A stretch of DNA of 64,000 bases from Vanessa cardui (taxonomy: Eukaryota > Arthropoda > Insecta > Lepidoptera > Nymphalidae): the NCBI RefSeq assembly GCF_905220365.1, contig NC_061153.1, positions 5,972,001-6,036,000 of the forward strand, in the 5' to 3' direction. The notes under the pieces were generated by a model, which was given only the letters and a program-made list of their open reading frames with translations, was not told where the DNA came from and did no database searches. Both the position numbers and the translations under genes were made by a program. Positions 1 to 10,177 of this stretch are shown piece by piece (the first letter of the stretch is position 1; each line of letters begins with the position of its first letter).

Positions 1-750
1 CCACAGATAGTAAAGAGGACGATAGTGATAGATAATCCACCTTCACGCAAAAGTTCTTATAATTTTCGTAGGCGTGACATTCCTTCTTCGAAGTTATGAG
101 CTGGAATAAGGATATCATCCATGTAGATCATGGCAAACTTTACTTTTGCATCCGCTAACACTTTATTCATGGTGCACTGAAATACAGATGGCGCATTAAC
201 TAGTCCAAATGGCATTCGTAAATACTCGAATTGTCCATCGGGTGTTACAAAAGCTGTTTTTGGTCGAGATTCCTCAGATATTGGTTTTTATTTGGTAGTA
301 TCCAGATGCGAGATCCAATGATGTAAAGAACATATGACAGGCAAGGAGATCCAGTTGATCTTCGACACGTGGTATTGGATAATGATCTTTCACTGTTTTC
401 CGGTTCAAGTCTCTGTAATCAACAAATAGTCTTTTTTCCCCACTTTTCTTTTTCACCAAAACAATTGGGCTATTGGCATATGGTGATGACAATTCCTGAA
501 TAATATTTGAATCTAGCATTTCTTGTATCATGCCCTGAACTTGGGTTCGCTCTTTATGTGAGAGCCGATAAGGACGATATACGACTGGATCACAGTCTTT
601 CAATTTAATTTGCATTTCAGTTACTGTGGTAAGTCCTAATTCTTTGAGTCCTGTCGAAAAACGGTCACTAAATTCTTCTAATAAAGTTTTCAATTGTGCT
701 TCTTGGCTTGTAGTTATTGTATCTCCACAATTGATCATTGCATTGATCTC
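1..750 (-). pseudogene. gypsy-A reverse transcriptase fragment
   Basis: The fragment covers the N-terminal and central part of a Ty3/gypsy RT. In minus-strand order it has the thumb-proximal linker, the VKKKSGEKRLFVDYRDLN motif, the SLDLASGYYQI motif and, at about 114-125, the catalytic YMDD box. The reading frame changes near 270-275, just before the FVTPDG block, so the enzyme is broken by a short indel. Upstream, its frame runs into LINE-P copy 1 at about 750. The C-terminal RT, RNase H and integrase are off the window edge. Confidence 0.85.
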
Positions 751-754
751 TGGG

Positions 755-3700
755 CATCCATGCTCAGGACATACACCACCTGAGCAGGGATGCCCAGGCT
801 GCCCTCCGAATTCTGGGGGGGGGGCAATTTTGCGCTCGCCACTGTTCGGGGCAAGCGGAGCAGGCATCATAAGGCAACCCCTACCACCCTCGCTGTGGAC
901 TTCTGCAACATAAGGGGACTCAACTCCAACCTCAACGCCGTTCACTACCATCTGGAAACGGCGAAGCCGGCCTTGCTCTTTCTAACCGAGACCCAGATAT
1001 CTTCTCCTGCCGATACGACTTTTCTCTCGTACCCTGGGTACAAATTGGAACATTCCTTTATACCACGAGCTGGGGTATGCGTTTACGTCAGAGATGATAT
1101 CTGTTCTCGACGCCTCGGCAGCCTTGAAGGACAGGACCTATCGATTATCTGGCTGCGTGTAGACTGCGATGACCATCCGCGAATCTATGCGTGCCTTTAT
1201 AGGTCCCATAGCGGTAATGCCGAAACCGACCGACTGGTTGAGCACGTCCAAATGGCTACAGATTCGGTGCTTCAGCAGATTCCATCCGCAGAGATCATTA
1301 TTCTGGGTGACTTTAATGCTCACCACGCAGAATGGCTCGGCTCACGCACCACCGATCATGCGGGTAGATGCTGTTCTGGACTTCGCTCTAGCATATGATC
1401 TGACACAAGTGGTCAACTCGCCAACGCGAATACCGGATGTGGAGGATCATACACCTTCCCTGTTGGACCTTCTGCTGACTTCACATCCGGATGGCTATCA
1501 GGTTATCGTCGATCCCCCTCTGGGCTCGTCTGACCACTGTCTCGTCCGGAGTACAGTGCCGGTTGTGCGGTACTCACGGCCTCGCTTTGTTGGGTGCCGC
1601 CGAGTATGGCACTACAAGTCAGCAGATTGGGATGGGATGCGGTCTTTTTTTGCATCTTACCCATGGGGGCAGATTTGTTTCTCGCCGGATGATCCGAACG
1701 CTGCTGCTGACTCTGTTGCCGATGTGGTGCTTCAGGGTATGGAACTATTCATTCCTTACTCTGCAGTACCCATCGGTGGCAAGTCCCAGCCTTGGTTTGG
1801 TCGCTTCTGCAAAACGGCATCACGCCGAAAGTGGGAACGCTATCAAACCTGGGCTAATGCATCTGCGTCTCGTGATGTAAATACCAGCGCATTTAAAAAG
1901 GAATACAACTCTGCCTCTAGGTCCCTCAAAAACGTGATTGCTAGGGCGAAGACGGAGTACATTGGCAGAATTGGCGAGAGACTGGTGCGTCTCCCTTCAG
2001 GAACACGAGCGTTCTGGTCTCTCGCTAAGGCTGTCTTAGGGAATTTCTGTCAGCCATCTTTTCCATCTCTGCACAGAGACGGTGAGTCATTGGCCCATAC
2101 CGCGAAAGAGAAAGCTGATCTTTTAGGCTCTCTCTTCGCGTCGAACTCGACTCTGGATGACCAAGGAAAATCTCCACCAACAATTCCGCGATGTGATACC
2201 ACGATGCCGGAGGTTAAATTCCGGCAAAGTGCAGTTCGTAAAGCACTTCTTTCCTTGGACATTCATAAGTCGAGCGGACCCGATGGTATCCCTCCAATCG
2301 TGCTACGGACATGTGCTCCCGAGTTGGCACCGGTCTTAACGCGTCTTTTCCGGCAATCCTACACATTAGGCGTCGTCCCGAATTCCTGGAAGACAGCTTT
2401 GGTGCATCCGATCCCTAAAAAAGGCAACCGCTCAGACCCGTCCAATTATAGGCCTATAGCCATCACCTCCTTGCTCTCCAAGATAATGGAGTCCCTTATT
2501 AACTGCCAGCTCCTGCGGTATCTAGAGGAGAACCAGCTGATTAGCGACCGCCAGTACGGTTTCCGTCGGGGTCGGTCAGCCGGTGATCTTCTAGTTTACC
2601 TTACTCACAGGTGGGGTACTCATTAGCAGCCAGCTTGGACATAGCGAAGGCCTTCGATCGTGTATGGCACAAAGCGCTTCTTTCGAAGCTTCCTTCCTAT
2701 GGGCTTCCCGGGAAATTATGCAATTGGATTATCAGCTTTTTGGCAGATCGGAGCATCAAGGTCGTTGTCGACGGTGCATGCTCTGACTTAAAATTCGTCA
2801 ATGCTGGTGTTCCACAAGGCTGCGTTCTATCACCCACTCTGTTTCTTCTGCATATCAATGATTTGTTGCAAATCGGGAACATTCATTGCTATGCAGACGA
2901 CAGTACCGTTGACACCTTATACACCGGCCGCGCTAATATTTCTCGGGAAAACGTCGAAGAGAACCGGAACAAACTTGTGTCTGAAATCGAGTCTTCATTA
3001 AACGAAGTCTCGAATTGGGGCCGGCTAAATCTAGTCCATTTCAACCCCAAAAAGACGCAAGTTTGCGCGTTAACCGCTAAAAAAACACCATTTGTCGTAT
3101 CTCCACGATTTGAGAACATTCCGATAGCCGCTACAGGTAGTATTGGAATACTTGGCGTTGATATTTCGAGCCTCGTTCAGTTCCGCGGTCAATTGGAAGG
3201 CAAAGCCAAATTGGCTTCAAAAAAGCTGGGCGTGCTCAGCAAGGCGAGACAGTACTTCACGTCGGCCCATCGCCTTAAACTTTACAAGGCGCAAATTCGG
3301 CCTCACATGGAGTACTGCTCTCACCTCTGGGCGGGTGCTCCCCAGTACCAGCTCCTTCCATTTGACCGCATCCAACGTAGAGCGGCTCGAGTTATCGACG
3401 ATCAAGCTCTTTCCGATCTCCTTGATCCTTTGGCTTTGCGTAGAGATGTCGGATCACTCTGCATCTTCTACCGAATTTTTCACGGGGAATGTTCCGAGGA
3501 ATTGTTCGGATTAATCCCGGCTGCTGAATTTCACCTTCGGACATCTCGCCAAAATTCTAAGTTTCACCCGCACCACCTTGATGTCCGAAAATCCACAACA
3601 GCGCGATTTCTCAGACATTTTCTGCCTCGCACAACCACTTTGTGGAACCAGCTTTCGCCGGCGGTTTTTCCGAACCGATACGACATGGGAACCTTTAAGA

Positions 3701-3850
3701 AAAGAGCCTACTCCTTTTTGAAAGGCCGGCAACGCACCTGCAAGTCCCCTGGTGTTGCAGGTGTCCATGGGCGGTGGTAGTCACTTTCCATCAGGTGAGC
3801 CTCCTGCTCGTTTGCCTCCTATGCCATAAAAAAAAAAAAAAAAAAAAAAA
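755..3850 (+). mobile_element. LINE-P copy 1: non-LTR retrotransposon (Jockey/CR1-like) in gypsy-A
   Basis: A 3.1-kb non-LTR element on the plus strand ends in a poly-A run of about 22 (3829-3850), preceded by a 3' tail containing CACTTTCCATCAGGTGAG. LINE-P copy 2 has nearly the same tail. It interrupts gypsy-A between its protease and RT regions. No LTRs are present. I could not fix the 5' boundary or a target-site duplication; gypsy-A coding sequence stops near 750. The family assignment (Jockey-superfamily lineage common in Lepidoptera) is inferred from the protein motifs. Confidence 0.85.
790..3780 (+). pseudogene. LINE-P copy 1 ORF2 (endonuclease + reverse transcriptase), frameshifted
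   Basis: The gene would cut target DNA and prime reverse transcription of the LINE RNA. Three overlapping frames cover it. 790-1398 holds the N-terminal AP-like endonuclease (NIRGLNSN, LTETQI, ILGDFNAHH). 1169-2626 holds the endonuclease C-terminus (LGSSDHCLV) and the start of the RT (SSGPDGIPP, NYRPIAITS, QYGFRRGRSA). 2611-3780 holds the rest of the RT (SLDIAKAFDRVWH, GVPQGCVLSP, YADD at 2889-2900) and the C-terminal domain. At least two frameshifts, near 1370 and 2615, break it. The active-site residues are otherwise kept, so inactivation looks recent, or the indels are sequence errors. Confidence 0.85.
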
Positions 3851-4620
3851 TTGCCATAGTCGTTCATAACAATTGATAAGTTACATACATTGTTGAGGCC
3901 TTTCACGGGTAATGCGCGAGTCATTAGAGTATTCTTCTTGAATTCTATATTTTTTTTGGAAGATAACTTATGAATCAATAAACTTCCGCTGCCTTTATGA
4001 ACCTCATACTCCCCTGGAAAAAGATAATACTCTTTGCCTATTTCATCTCTAAATGTACCATTCACGTACACTTCCGTTATACGAACTATCACAAATTACT
4101 GGTAGGGCTTTTGTATTACCAGTCCCAATGTTAGAATCTGTCTGTGTTATGAGATATAACCTGTAATTTGTATTTTTTTCAAATATTAAACGGGTGGGAG
4201 TCTTCGTTGTGTAAATTTCCGGTCGTTCCGTGAAGGAGTGGCCTAGCAATACCGGATATTTTAAAACTTCGTCGTCTACTACAAATATTTCAAGCATTTC
4301 TAATATATTCTGTACTTCAATTTCGGCAATTGTTCTAGCTTTGGGTTTTAATAAATTACCACCCAAACCTCTCATCATAGGTAGGTTATCATTATTGAGC
4401 TGCAATCCTAACTCTAAAGCAACAGAATAACGTATAATTGTACATTCACTTCCTAGGTCAACATAGTAAGTTAGAGGGATTTTGTTTACCAAAATAGTTA
4501 TAACGTACTTATTTCCAATGGTCTCTGCCACATTCTGGTCCTCTAGCTTATTACATGAAACTTGTTTCTCGTTATTATGGGTAGATGTTGCCTTCTCCAG
4601 AGATTTCGTTGCTGCCATAA
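3851..4620 (-). pseudogene. gypsy-A aspartic protease region
   Basis: Two minus-strand frames (4618-4049 and 4092-3781) cover a retropepsin-like domain and the linker to RT. The active-site region reads YVDLGSECTII, where family members have D-[ST]-G. Here the residue after Asp is Leu, so the catalytic triplet is damaged. The later flap and LLGHSF motifs are present. The frame changes near 4060-4090. The block is bounded by the poly-A of LINE-P copy 1 on the left and the poly-T (3' tail) of LINE-P copy 2 on the right, so both LINEs landed in one gypsy copy. Confidence 0.7.
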
Positions 4621-7500
4621 TTTTTTTTTTTTACATATTTATATGGAATAGGTGATTGTCTTCCATCTCACCTGATGGAAAGTGTAGATGAAGACGAAGG
4701 TGGTACACGTCCATCCGAAAGAAACCTGTTCACTCTACTCTTAAAGGCTCCGGAGTTCAATTTATCAGGAAAAATAGACGCAGGCAGATCGTTCCAAATC
4801 TTAGCGACTCTTACCAAAAACGAGCTGACAAATCGTTTAGTTCGACTTTTGGGTATATCAACAATGAATGGATGAAACTTTTGTCTGCGCCTAGTTGTCC
4901 GATAAAGGAATGGAGATGGTTCTATCAGTTCAAAAAGAGCCTTCGAGCACTCTCCAAAGTGCATCCTATAAAAAACCGATAAGCTGGCCACTCGGCGACG
5001 ATGCTCAAGACTGTGCAGTCTGCTCTTCGGTCAACTGAGTCCAAAGCTTCCAGATGACATTTGGCTGCACCTTCCAAGAGATGACTGCAGTACTCTATGC
5101 ATGATCGAACTTGTGCAGTGTAAAGATTAAGCAGCTGTTAAGAGCTGAAGTACCACCGAACTTTTGAAAGGATTGAAATTTTCTTGGATGCCGCTTGTGC
5201 CATAGACTCGATTTGTTGGCCAAAGTTGAGGTTAGAGGTTATGGTAATACCTAAAAGCCCTAGATGGTCTGTGATCGGTAAGGATACACCTTCGAAGGTG
5301 GGTGTTAAATCGAAGTTACTCTTTTTTGCCGAGAAAAGACACGCTTGTGTTTTGGAAGGGTTGAACTGGACAAGATTGGCGTCACCCCAATCGGACACCC
5401 ACTGCAAAGTCACGTTTACCCGTTCAATCATGGACTCTCTCAAGGATCGTATTTCATCTGGACTGGCTCGCGGGTTGGACATGTACCTCTCAACTACAGC
5501 GCTGTCATCAGCGTACCTAATAATACCGGGTGTTAGAAGATCGTTTATGTGCAGCAGAAACAAGGTAGCAGAGAGAACAGATCCCTGAGGTACCCCAGCA
5601 TTGATTGCCATTAGATCGGAAGAACAGCCATCCAAGACAACACAGAGCTCAGAAGGTATGCCGTATGCTGGAAGCTTACAAAGTAGAGCCTCGTGCTAGA
5701 CCCGGTCAAAGGCCTTTGAGATGTCTAATGAGACGGCTATTGCTTCACCATGACCCTCCAAGGCCTCGTTCCAAAGGTGGGTGGCATAAATTAGCATATC
5801 TTCGGTCGAGCGTCCTTTGTGAAAACCATATTGGTTATCACTAAGGAGCTCGTTTTCTTCAATATATGACAGAAGACGATTATTTAAAATACGCTTCATA
5901 ATCTTACATATTATAAAGGTGATCGCGACGGGACGGTAATTGGCTGGTTCAGCACGGCTTCCTTTTTTGGGAATGGGCTGAACGTTAGCAAGCTTCCAGG
6001 ATCTCGGAACCTTGCCAGTTTCCAGAGAAAGTTGATATAGACGAGTCAAAACAGGAGACAACTCAGGAGCACAACACTTCAGTACCACTGGTGGAATGCC
6101 ATCAGGACCACTGGCCTTATTAACGTCCAGGTTTCGCAAACATGTGAGCACCTCTTTTTGGTGTATTTTAACGGCGTTCATTTTAGGACCAAACGGAGGT
6201 AACTGAGGTGAACGCTTGCCATTGCTGTCCAGACGAGAATACTCCGCGAAGAGATTGGCAAATAAATTTGCTTTCTCCTTAGCGGTGTGAGCCAGGGATC
6301 CGTCAGGTTTGCGGAGAGGAGGCAGCGAAGAGCGACAGAAGTTTTTCTCAACCGACTTGGCGAGGCTCCAGAAAGCTTTGCTCCCTGAGTGAAAAGAAGC
6401 TAACTTTCCCCCTATTTGGCTAATGTGGTCAAAATGAGCTTTTCTTATAGCTTTTTTACAATATTTAGTAGCTGCGTTGTATGTTTTCTTCTTAGACTGA
6501 AGATCCAATGCTTTGCTTTTACGAGCATCAACCTAAGACAAATAGGCTTCATGCTTACGCTTTTCAGCTGAGAGACATTCAGCATTATACCAAGGGCGAG
6601 CTTTGGCCTCAAGGGATACTTCAGCAAAAGGAATAAAATACTCCATAGCTTGATAAATCACACTGGAGACAGCATCTGCGCAGCACGATGGATCTTTAGA
6701 AGAAAAACAGACCTGTTTCCAAGAATAAGAAGCGAAAAAGTGACGCATCTCGTCCCAATCCGCCAACTTGTATCTCCACACTCGCCTAGTGCCTTTGGAG
6801 CTGGTGTCAAGAGGCGAGTAGTGTGACACAGATTTTACCACACAATGATCCGATGTCCCGAGTGGTGGTGAAACGGAAACCGAATATCTGTCGGGATCGG
6901 TTGTCAGCAGAAGGTCTAGGCAATACTCAGTGTGGCCCACGATATCTGGAATACGAGTGGGTTCGTGGACGAGCTGGGAGAGGCCATAAGATATTGCAAA
7001 TTTATAGACCTCTTCCAGCGTGGTCAGTATCTCTATACGGGTACAGCTACTCTTCATGGTGTGCATTGAAGTCTCCAAGAAACACCAACTGCGCGGATGG
7101 AAAGCGTCGATGGACCGAATCTGCAGCTTCACATAGATGATTCAACAGCCTTGTCGTCTCCTGGTCTCCGCTATGCGAACGGTAGACACTGGCGTAAACT
7201 ATTTGATCGAGACCAGTATTCACAAGAACCCATAAAACAGAAAGGTTAGGAACCTCCAAGTTACGAAGACGCTGACAACAGATCACATCCCTGATGTATA
7301 CGCACACGCCTGCATGGGCACAAAATTGGGTCTCCAACGTGTACCCCGGATAGTGCAGATATGATGGATCGGGCGGGTTACAGATCTGCGTCTCCGTCAG
7401 AAAGAGTAAGTGCGGTCGTTCGGTATCGAGATGGTGATGGACATTGAGATTTGAGTGCAATCCTCGGATATTAGAGAAATGCAAGTTGGCAAGTTGTAAT
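4621..7500 (-). mobile_element. LINE-P copy 2, minus strand, in gypsy-A
   Basis: The second copy of the LINE-P family lies in the opposite orientation to copy 1. Its 3' end is the T-run at 4621-4632 (a poly-A tail on the minus strand), preceded on that strand by CACTTTCCATCAGGTGAG. Its 5' end meets gypsy-A gag at about 7500, directly after the second zinc knuckle. It appears 5'-truncated close to the start of the endonuclease. Confidence 0.85.
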
Positions 7501-7538
7501 ACGATGATCAATTTTAAAACAATTATTGCACTTCTCAA
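4668..7538 (-). pseudogene. LINE-P copy 2 ORF2 (endonuclease + RT), multiply frameshifted
   Basis: Five minus-strand frames together cover the protein. 7538-7047 is the endonuclease start (SNIRGLHSN, LTETQI, FLGDFNAHHEE). 7132-6533 is the endonuclease C-terminus (LGTSDHCVV). 6508-5696 is the RT fingers (ASGPDGIPP, NYRPVAIT, LDISKAFDRV). 5635-5138 is the RT palm (GVPQGSVLS, YADD at about 5502-5516). 4991-4668 is the C-terminal tail. Four or more frame changes make it non-functional. The motifs match copy 1 closely, so both come from one family, but copy 2 is the more decayed. Confidence 0.85.
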
Positions 7539-8160
7539 GTGGCTTCGGACATTTTAAGCTAGGATGGCCTTCCACACCACAGTTAAAGCATCTTATAGGA
7601 GGTTTATTGCTTGAAATTTTGTTTGCACTTCCAAATCCAATTTTATTAAAATTTTTGTTGTGTTCCTTTGTTTGCCCCACCTTAACCGATTTTAGGTATT
7701 TCAGTACGAGTTCTGGAGTTTCGAATTGTGCAGCTTGTGCACCCAATTTTATTACCCTATCCTCAATAGTGGATAGAATACAATCTATAGCTTTTTTTCG
7801 TGATATATCGCATCTATTCAGTAGGTTTAATTTTGCATAATAATATTGTTCCAAAGATTCTCAATATTTAACTCTTAAAGCAAGCATTTCAGTTAGTAAG
7901 TCTGCATAGTTCTCTCTAGAAGGAAAAGACTCGACGAGTTTAGCTTTCCATTCTGATCAGGTATATTTGACAGTTGGTAAGCTCTGATACCCTAACTTCG
8001 CTAGGCCAGCGAGTTTTGGTAGAACATAATGAATCACTTCCCGTTAATCCCACTCATATATCTCTGCACGTTCTTCCACTTTTGTGAGCCAGCTTAGTAT
8101 CGTTTGTGTTTTAGATAGTGGATCAAATTCAGGAATAACGTTAGACACTGAGGAAATGCT
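7500..8160 (-). pseudogene. gypsy-A gag fragment with two CCHC zinc knuckles
   Basis: The capsid C-terminal part and nucleocapsid of a Ty3/gypsy gag lie on the minus strand. Two CX2CX4HX4C knuckles are visible near 7640-7540, CFNCGVEGHPSLKC and CNNCFKIDHRITTC; the second lacks the usual Gly before His. Upstream, the capsid motif WLTKVEERAEIYEWD is followed at once by an in-frame TAA near 8053, with further stops near 7960 and 7860. The gene is a pseudogene cut at its 3' end by LINE-P copy 2. Confidence 0.8.
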
Positions 8161-8282
8161 ATGATAAACAAACATAAAAATATAATACACAAAATACATA
8201 TACTACGTATATTATTTATATATACTATATAAATACATATTTGCAAATCGATGTTAATTTATTATCCATACAAATAAATAAA

Positions 8283-8366
8283 ATCGGAGTGTCTGTTTGT
8301 AATATTAAAATAACCGCTTTCTGCTACATGCATTTGTCTTTATATACGGTACACATACCAAAACAC
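8283..8366 (+). repeat. 84-bp direct repeat, copy 1 (copy 2 at 8795-8878)
   Basis: The block starting ATCGGAGTGTCTGTTTG recurs at 8795-8878 with about one or two changes by eye. The two copies bracket about 430 bp that includes a LINE 3' fragment. This fits a local duplication or recombination between repeat copies. It is too long to be a normal target-site duplication. Confidence 0.85.
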
Positions 8367-8696
8367 ACATTTTTAGAATTTTTGTCTGTCTGTATGTTTG
8401 TTCCGGGTAATCTCTGGAACGGTTGGGCCGATTTGAACAGGACTTTCATTGGCGGGTAAGTAATGTACTAAGGCGTAACTTAAGCTGCTTTTTATACGCA
8501 AATAATACAAAGTTTTGGAAATATTAGTTCCCAACTTAAGTTGAGCTCTTTCTGATGTGGTTGTCGATATGAATTGGGGGTCAGCTTATACTGGTACTTG
8601 ATCGGGTGTATGTTGCGTTGCGTTTTGCAAATTTCCCACGCCACGCGGACGTTGTCGGCTGTTTGTAATTTTTCTACTACATGGACATGAATGAAT

Positions 8697-8794
8697 AATC
8701 AAAATCAAAATCAAAATCAAAATAAACTTTATTCAAGTAGGCTTTTATAAGCACTTTTGAATCGTCATTTTACAATTAAGTGAAGCTACCATAC
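8697..8794 (+). repeat. LINE 3' end fragment with (ATCAAA)n
   Basis: Four ATCAAA-type units lead into a segment reading AATAAACTTTATTCAAGTAG and, later, TTAAGTGAAGCTACCA. A related segment occurs inside the Harbinger element at about 21405-21600. The pattern resembles a CR1/Zenon-type LINE tail common in Lepidoptera; the family name is inferred. Confidence 0.55.
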
Positions 8795-8915
8795 ATCGGA
8801 GTGTCTGTTTGTAATATTAAAATAACCGCTTTCTGCTACATGCATTTGTCTTTATATACGGTACACATGCCAAAACATATTTTCTTTGATTATCAAAACG
8901 TAGATAATATGTAGG

Positions 8916-9150
8916 TTTTGTCCAATGTTCAATGAGTGATGTAGTTTACCATTTTGCAACTAGATGACGTTAATAAAAAACTCTTAAAAGCTACAACTCG
9001 CTATCTAGATTTTATCCCATCTGGACTTAGTATCTTTTGTTTAATGTTCAATAAGTGATATAGTTTACTATTTTATAACTAGATGGCGTTAATCAAAACC
9101 CTAAAAAGCTGCAACTCGCTATCAAGATTTTTTCCCATCTGGACTTAGTG
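8916..9150 (+). repeat. Two-copy tandem repeat, about 119-bp unit
   Basis: Copy 1 (about 8916-9031) and copy 2 (about 9035-9150) share the order AATGTTCAA, GTTTAC, CTAGATG, CAACTCGCTAT and CCCATCTGGACTTAGT, with scattered substitutions. The repeat lies just upstream of the Helitron N-terminal ORF, so it could be part of the Helitron 5' leader or promoter. Confidence 0.8.
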
Positions 9151-9292
9151 TGCTTGACATTTCCTGTTATATCTTTCTTAACTAAATAAATACTATTGAG
9201 ATCTCTAGGTGGTTTTGCTGGTAATTGTCTGTCTTACTCGAGTTCTGGATTTGGATTACTTTTCCTATTCACTTTGAATGCCAATTAGTCAT

Positions 9293-10177
9293 GCCTAAAA
9301 GAAAGTCAAATCTTTCTAAAAACACGAGAAAGGCCAAAAGCCAAAGATTGCAACGTGAAAATGAATCTGAACAAGATAGAGAAATTCATCTTACAAATTG
9401 TAGATTACGTATGTCTTTGTCTAGGTCGAATGAGAGTAGTTCTGAGAGGAATGAACGATTACAGTTAGATAAAATGCGTCATTCATTATTAAAGACTCAA
9501 GAATCTTCGGAATCTCGAGATTACCGTCTAGAAAACGATCGTATTCAACACACTATCTCACGAAGTCTAGAATAGTCTAGTCTAGTCTAGAAAGACTCGA
9601 GAATGATCGTATTCGACACGCTATTTCGCGAAGTCTAGAATCATCCGATTTTAGAGACGAAAGATTGGAGAACGATCGTATTCGACACGCTGTCTCGCGA
9701 AGTCTAGAATCATCTGACTCTAGAGAGGAAAGATTGGAAAGTGATCGTATTCGACACGCTATCTCACGAAGTCTAGAATCATCTGATTCAAGAGAGCAAA
9801 GGTTAGAGAACGATCGTCGTCATCACCAAAATCAACGTGAATCGGAAAGTCAAGAACAGCATGACATCCGCGTTTCAGAACAATGTAATCGATATCATGA
9901 GTCACAAAGACAAAGAATCGAGCGTTTATCTCAGCTACGTGAAAGTGTGAATATCATTCGTCAATCAGAAACGAATTTTGATCAAGAAAGGCGTCTGAAT
10001 AGTGCTAGACAAACGACACGTGCTCTGCGGGATATTGAATCTGAAGAAACCCGACGAGAAAAGCATAACAGTGGGTTCAATTATAATGTCCAAATAAATT
10101 ATTCTGCTGCGTCCGAAATAGGCCCGATGAATGTATGTTGCAACTACTGTAAAGCATTAAGGTGGAGAAATGAATAA
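9293..10177 (+). pseudogene. Helitron N-terminal region with 23-residue repeats
   Basis: The frame opens at ATG 9293 (MPKRKSNLSKN) with a very basic start, and continues into a highly charged Arg/Glu/Ser-rich region. A 23-residue unit, of the form ENDRIRHAVSRSLESSDSRE plus ERL, occurs about four times. A stop near 9573 and a frame change around 9575-9600 coincide with a TAGTC microsatellite that has replaced part of one unit. After the repeats comes the conserved lead-in to the Helitron_like_N domain. The role of the repeats is unknown; they are predicted to be helical and may bind DNA or multimerise. I read the segment as the start of the Rep-helicase polyprotein, not a separate gene. Confidence 0.75.
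9532..9806 (+). repeat. 69-bp coding tandem repeat, about four units
   Basis: Units begin near 9532, 9600, 9669 and 9738 with a period of 69 bp (23 codons). Each contains GATCGTATTC and CGAAGTCTAGAAT. The reading frame is kept across the last three units. Confidence 0.9.

Larger units (their letters stand above)
1..8160 (-). mobile_element. gypsy-A: decayed Ty3/gypsy LTR retrotransposon, split by two LINEs
   Basis: Read on the minus strand, gag (about 8150-7500), protease (about 4620-4100) and reverse transcriptase (about 750-1) appear in the order expected for a Ty3/gypsy element. The three blocks are separated by two LINE insertions, 755-3850 (plus strand) and 4621-7500 (minus strand). RNase H and integrase would lie beyond the left edge of the window. 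No LTR is visible. Several stops and frame changes show the copy is dead. Confidence 0.85.
8161..9292. other. Repeat-rich non-coding stretch (Helitron 5' region)
   Basis: No gene is seen. The stretch holds TA-rich sequence (8161-8240), a 5' segment typical of a widespread insect repeat (GGTAATCTCTGGAACGG at about 8407), a duplicated 84-bp block, a LINE 3' fragment and a two-copy 119-bp tandem repeat (see separate entries). It probably includes the 5' part of the Helitron, but I could not find a convincing TC terminus. Confidence 0.5.

Noticed and set aside
3781..3850. Poly-A tract as a terminator or polyadenylation site of a host gene
   Set aside because: It is the 3' tail of LINE-P copy 1; the same tail sequence occurs at the end of copy 2.
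8241..8459. 72-codon plus-strand frame upstream of the Helitron ORF
   Set aside because: It lies in a widespread non-coding repeat segment, and part of its sequence is duplicated at 8795; no protein motif.
9532..9806. Regularly spaced repeats resembling a CRISPR array
   Set aside because: The repeats are contiguous coding units of 69 bp without spacers, in a eukaryotic transposon. The 81-bp array at 45872 is also spacer-free.
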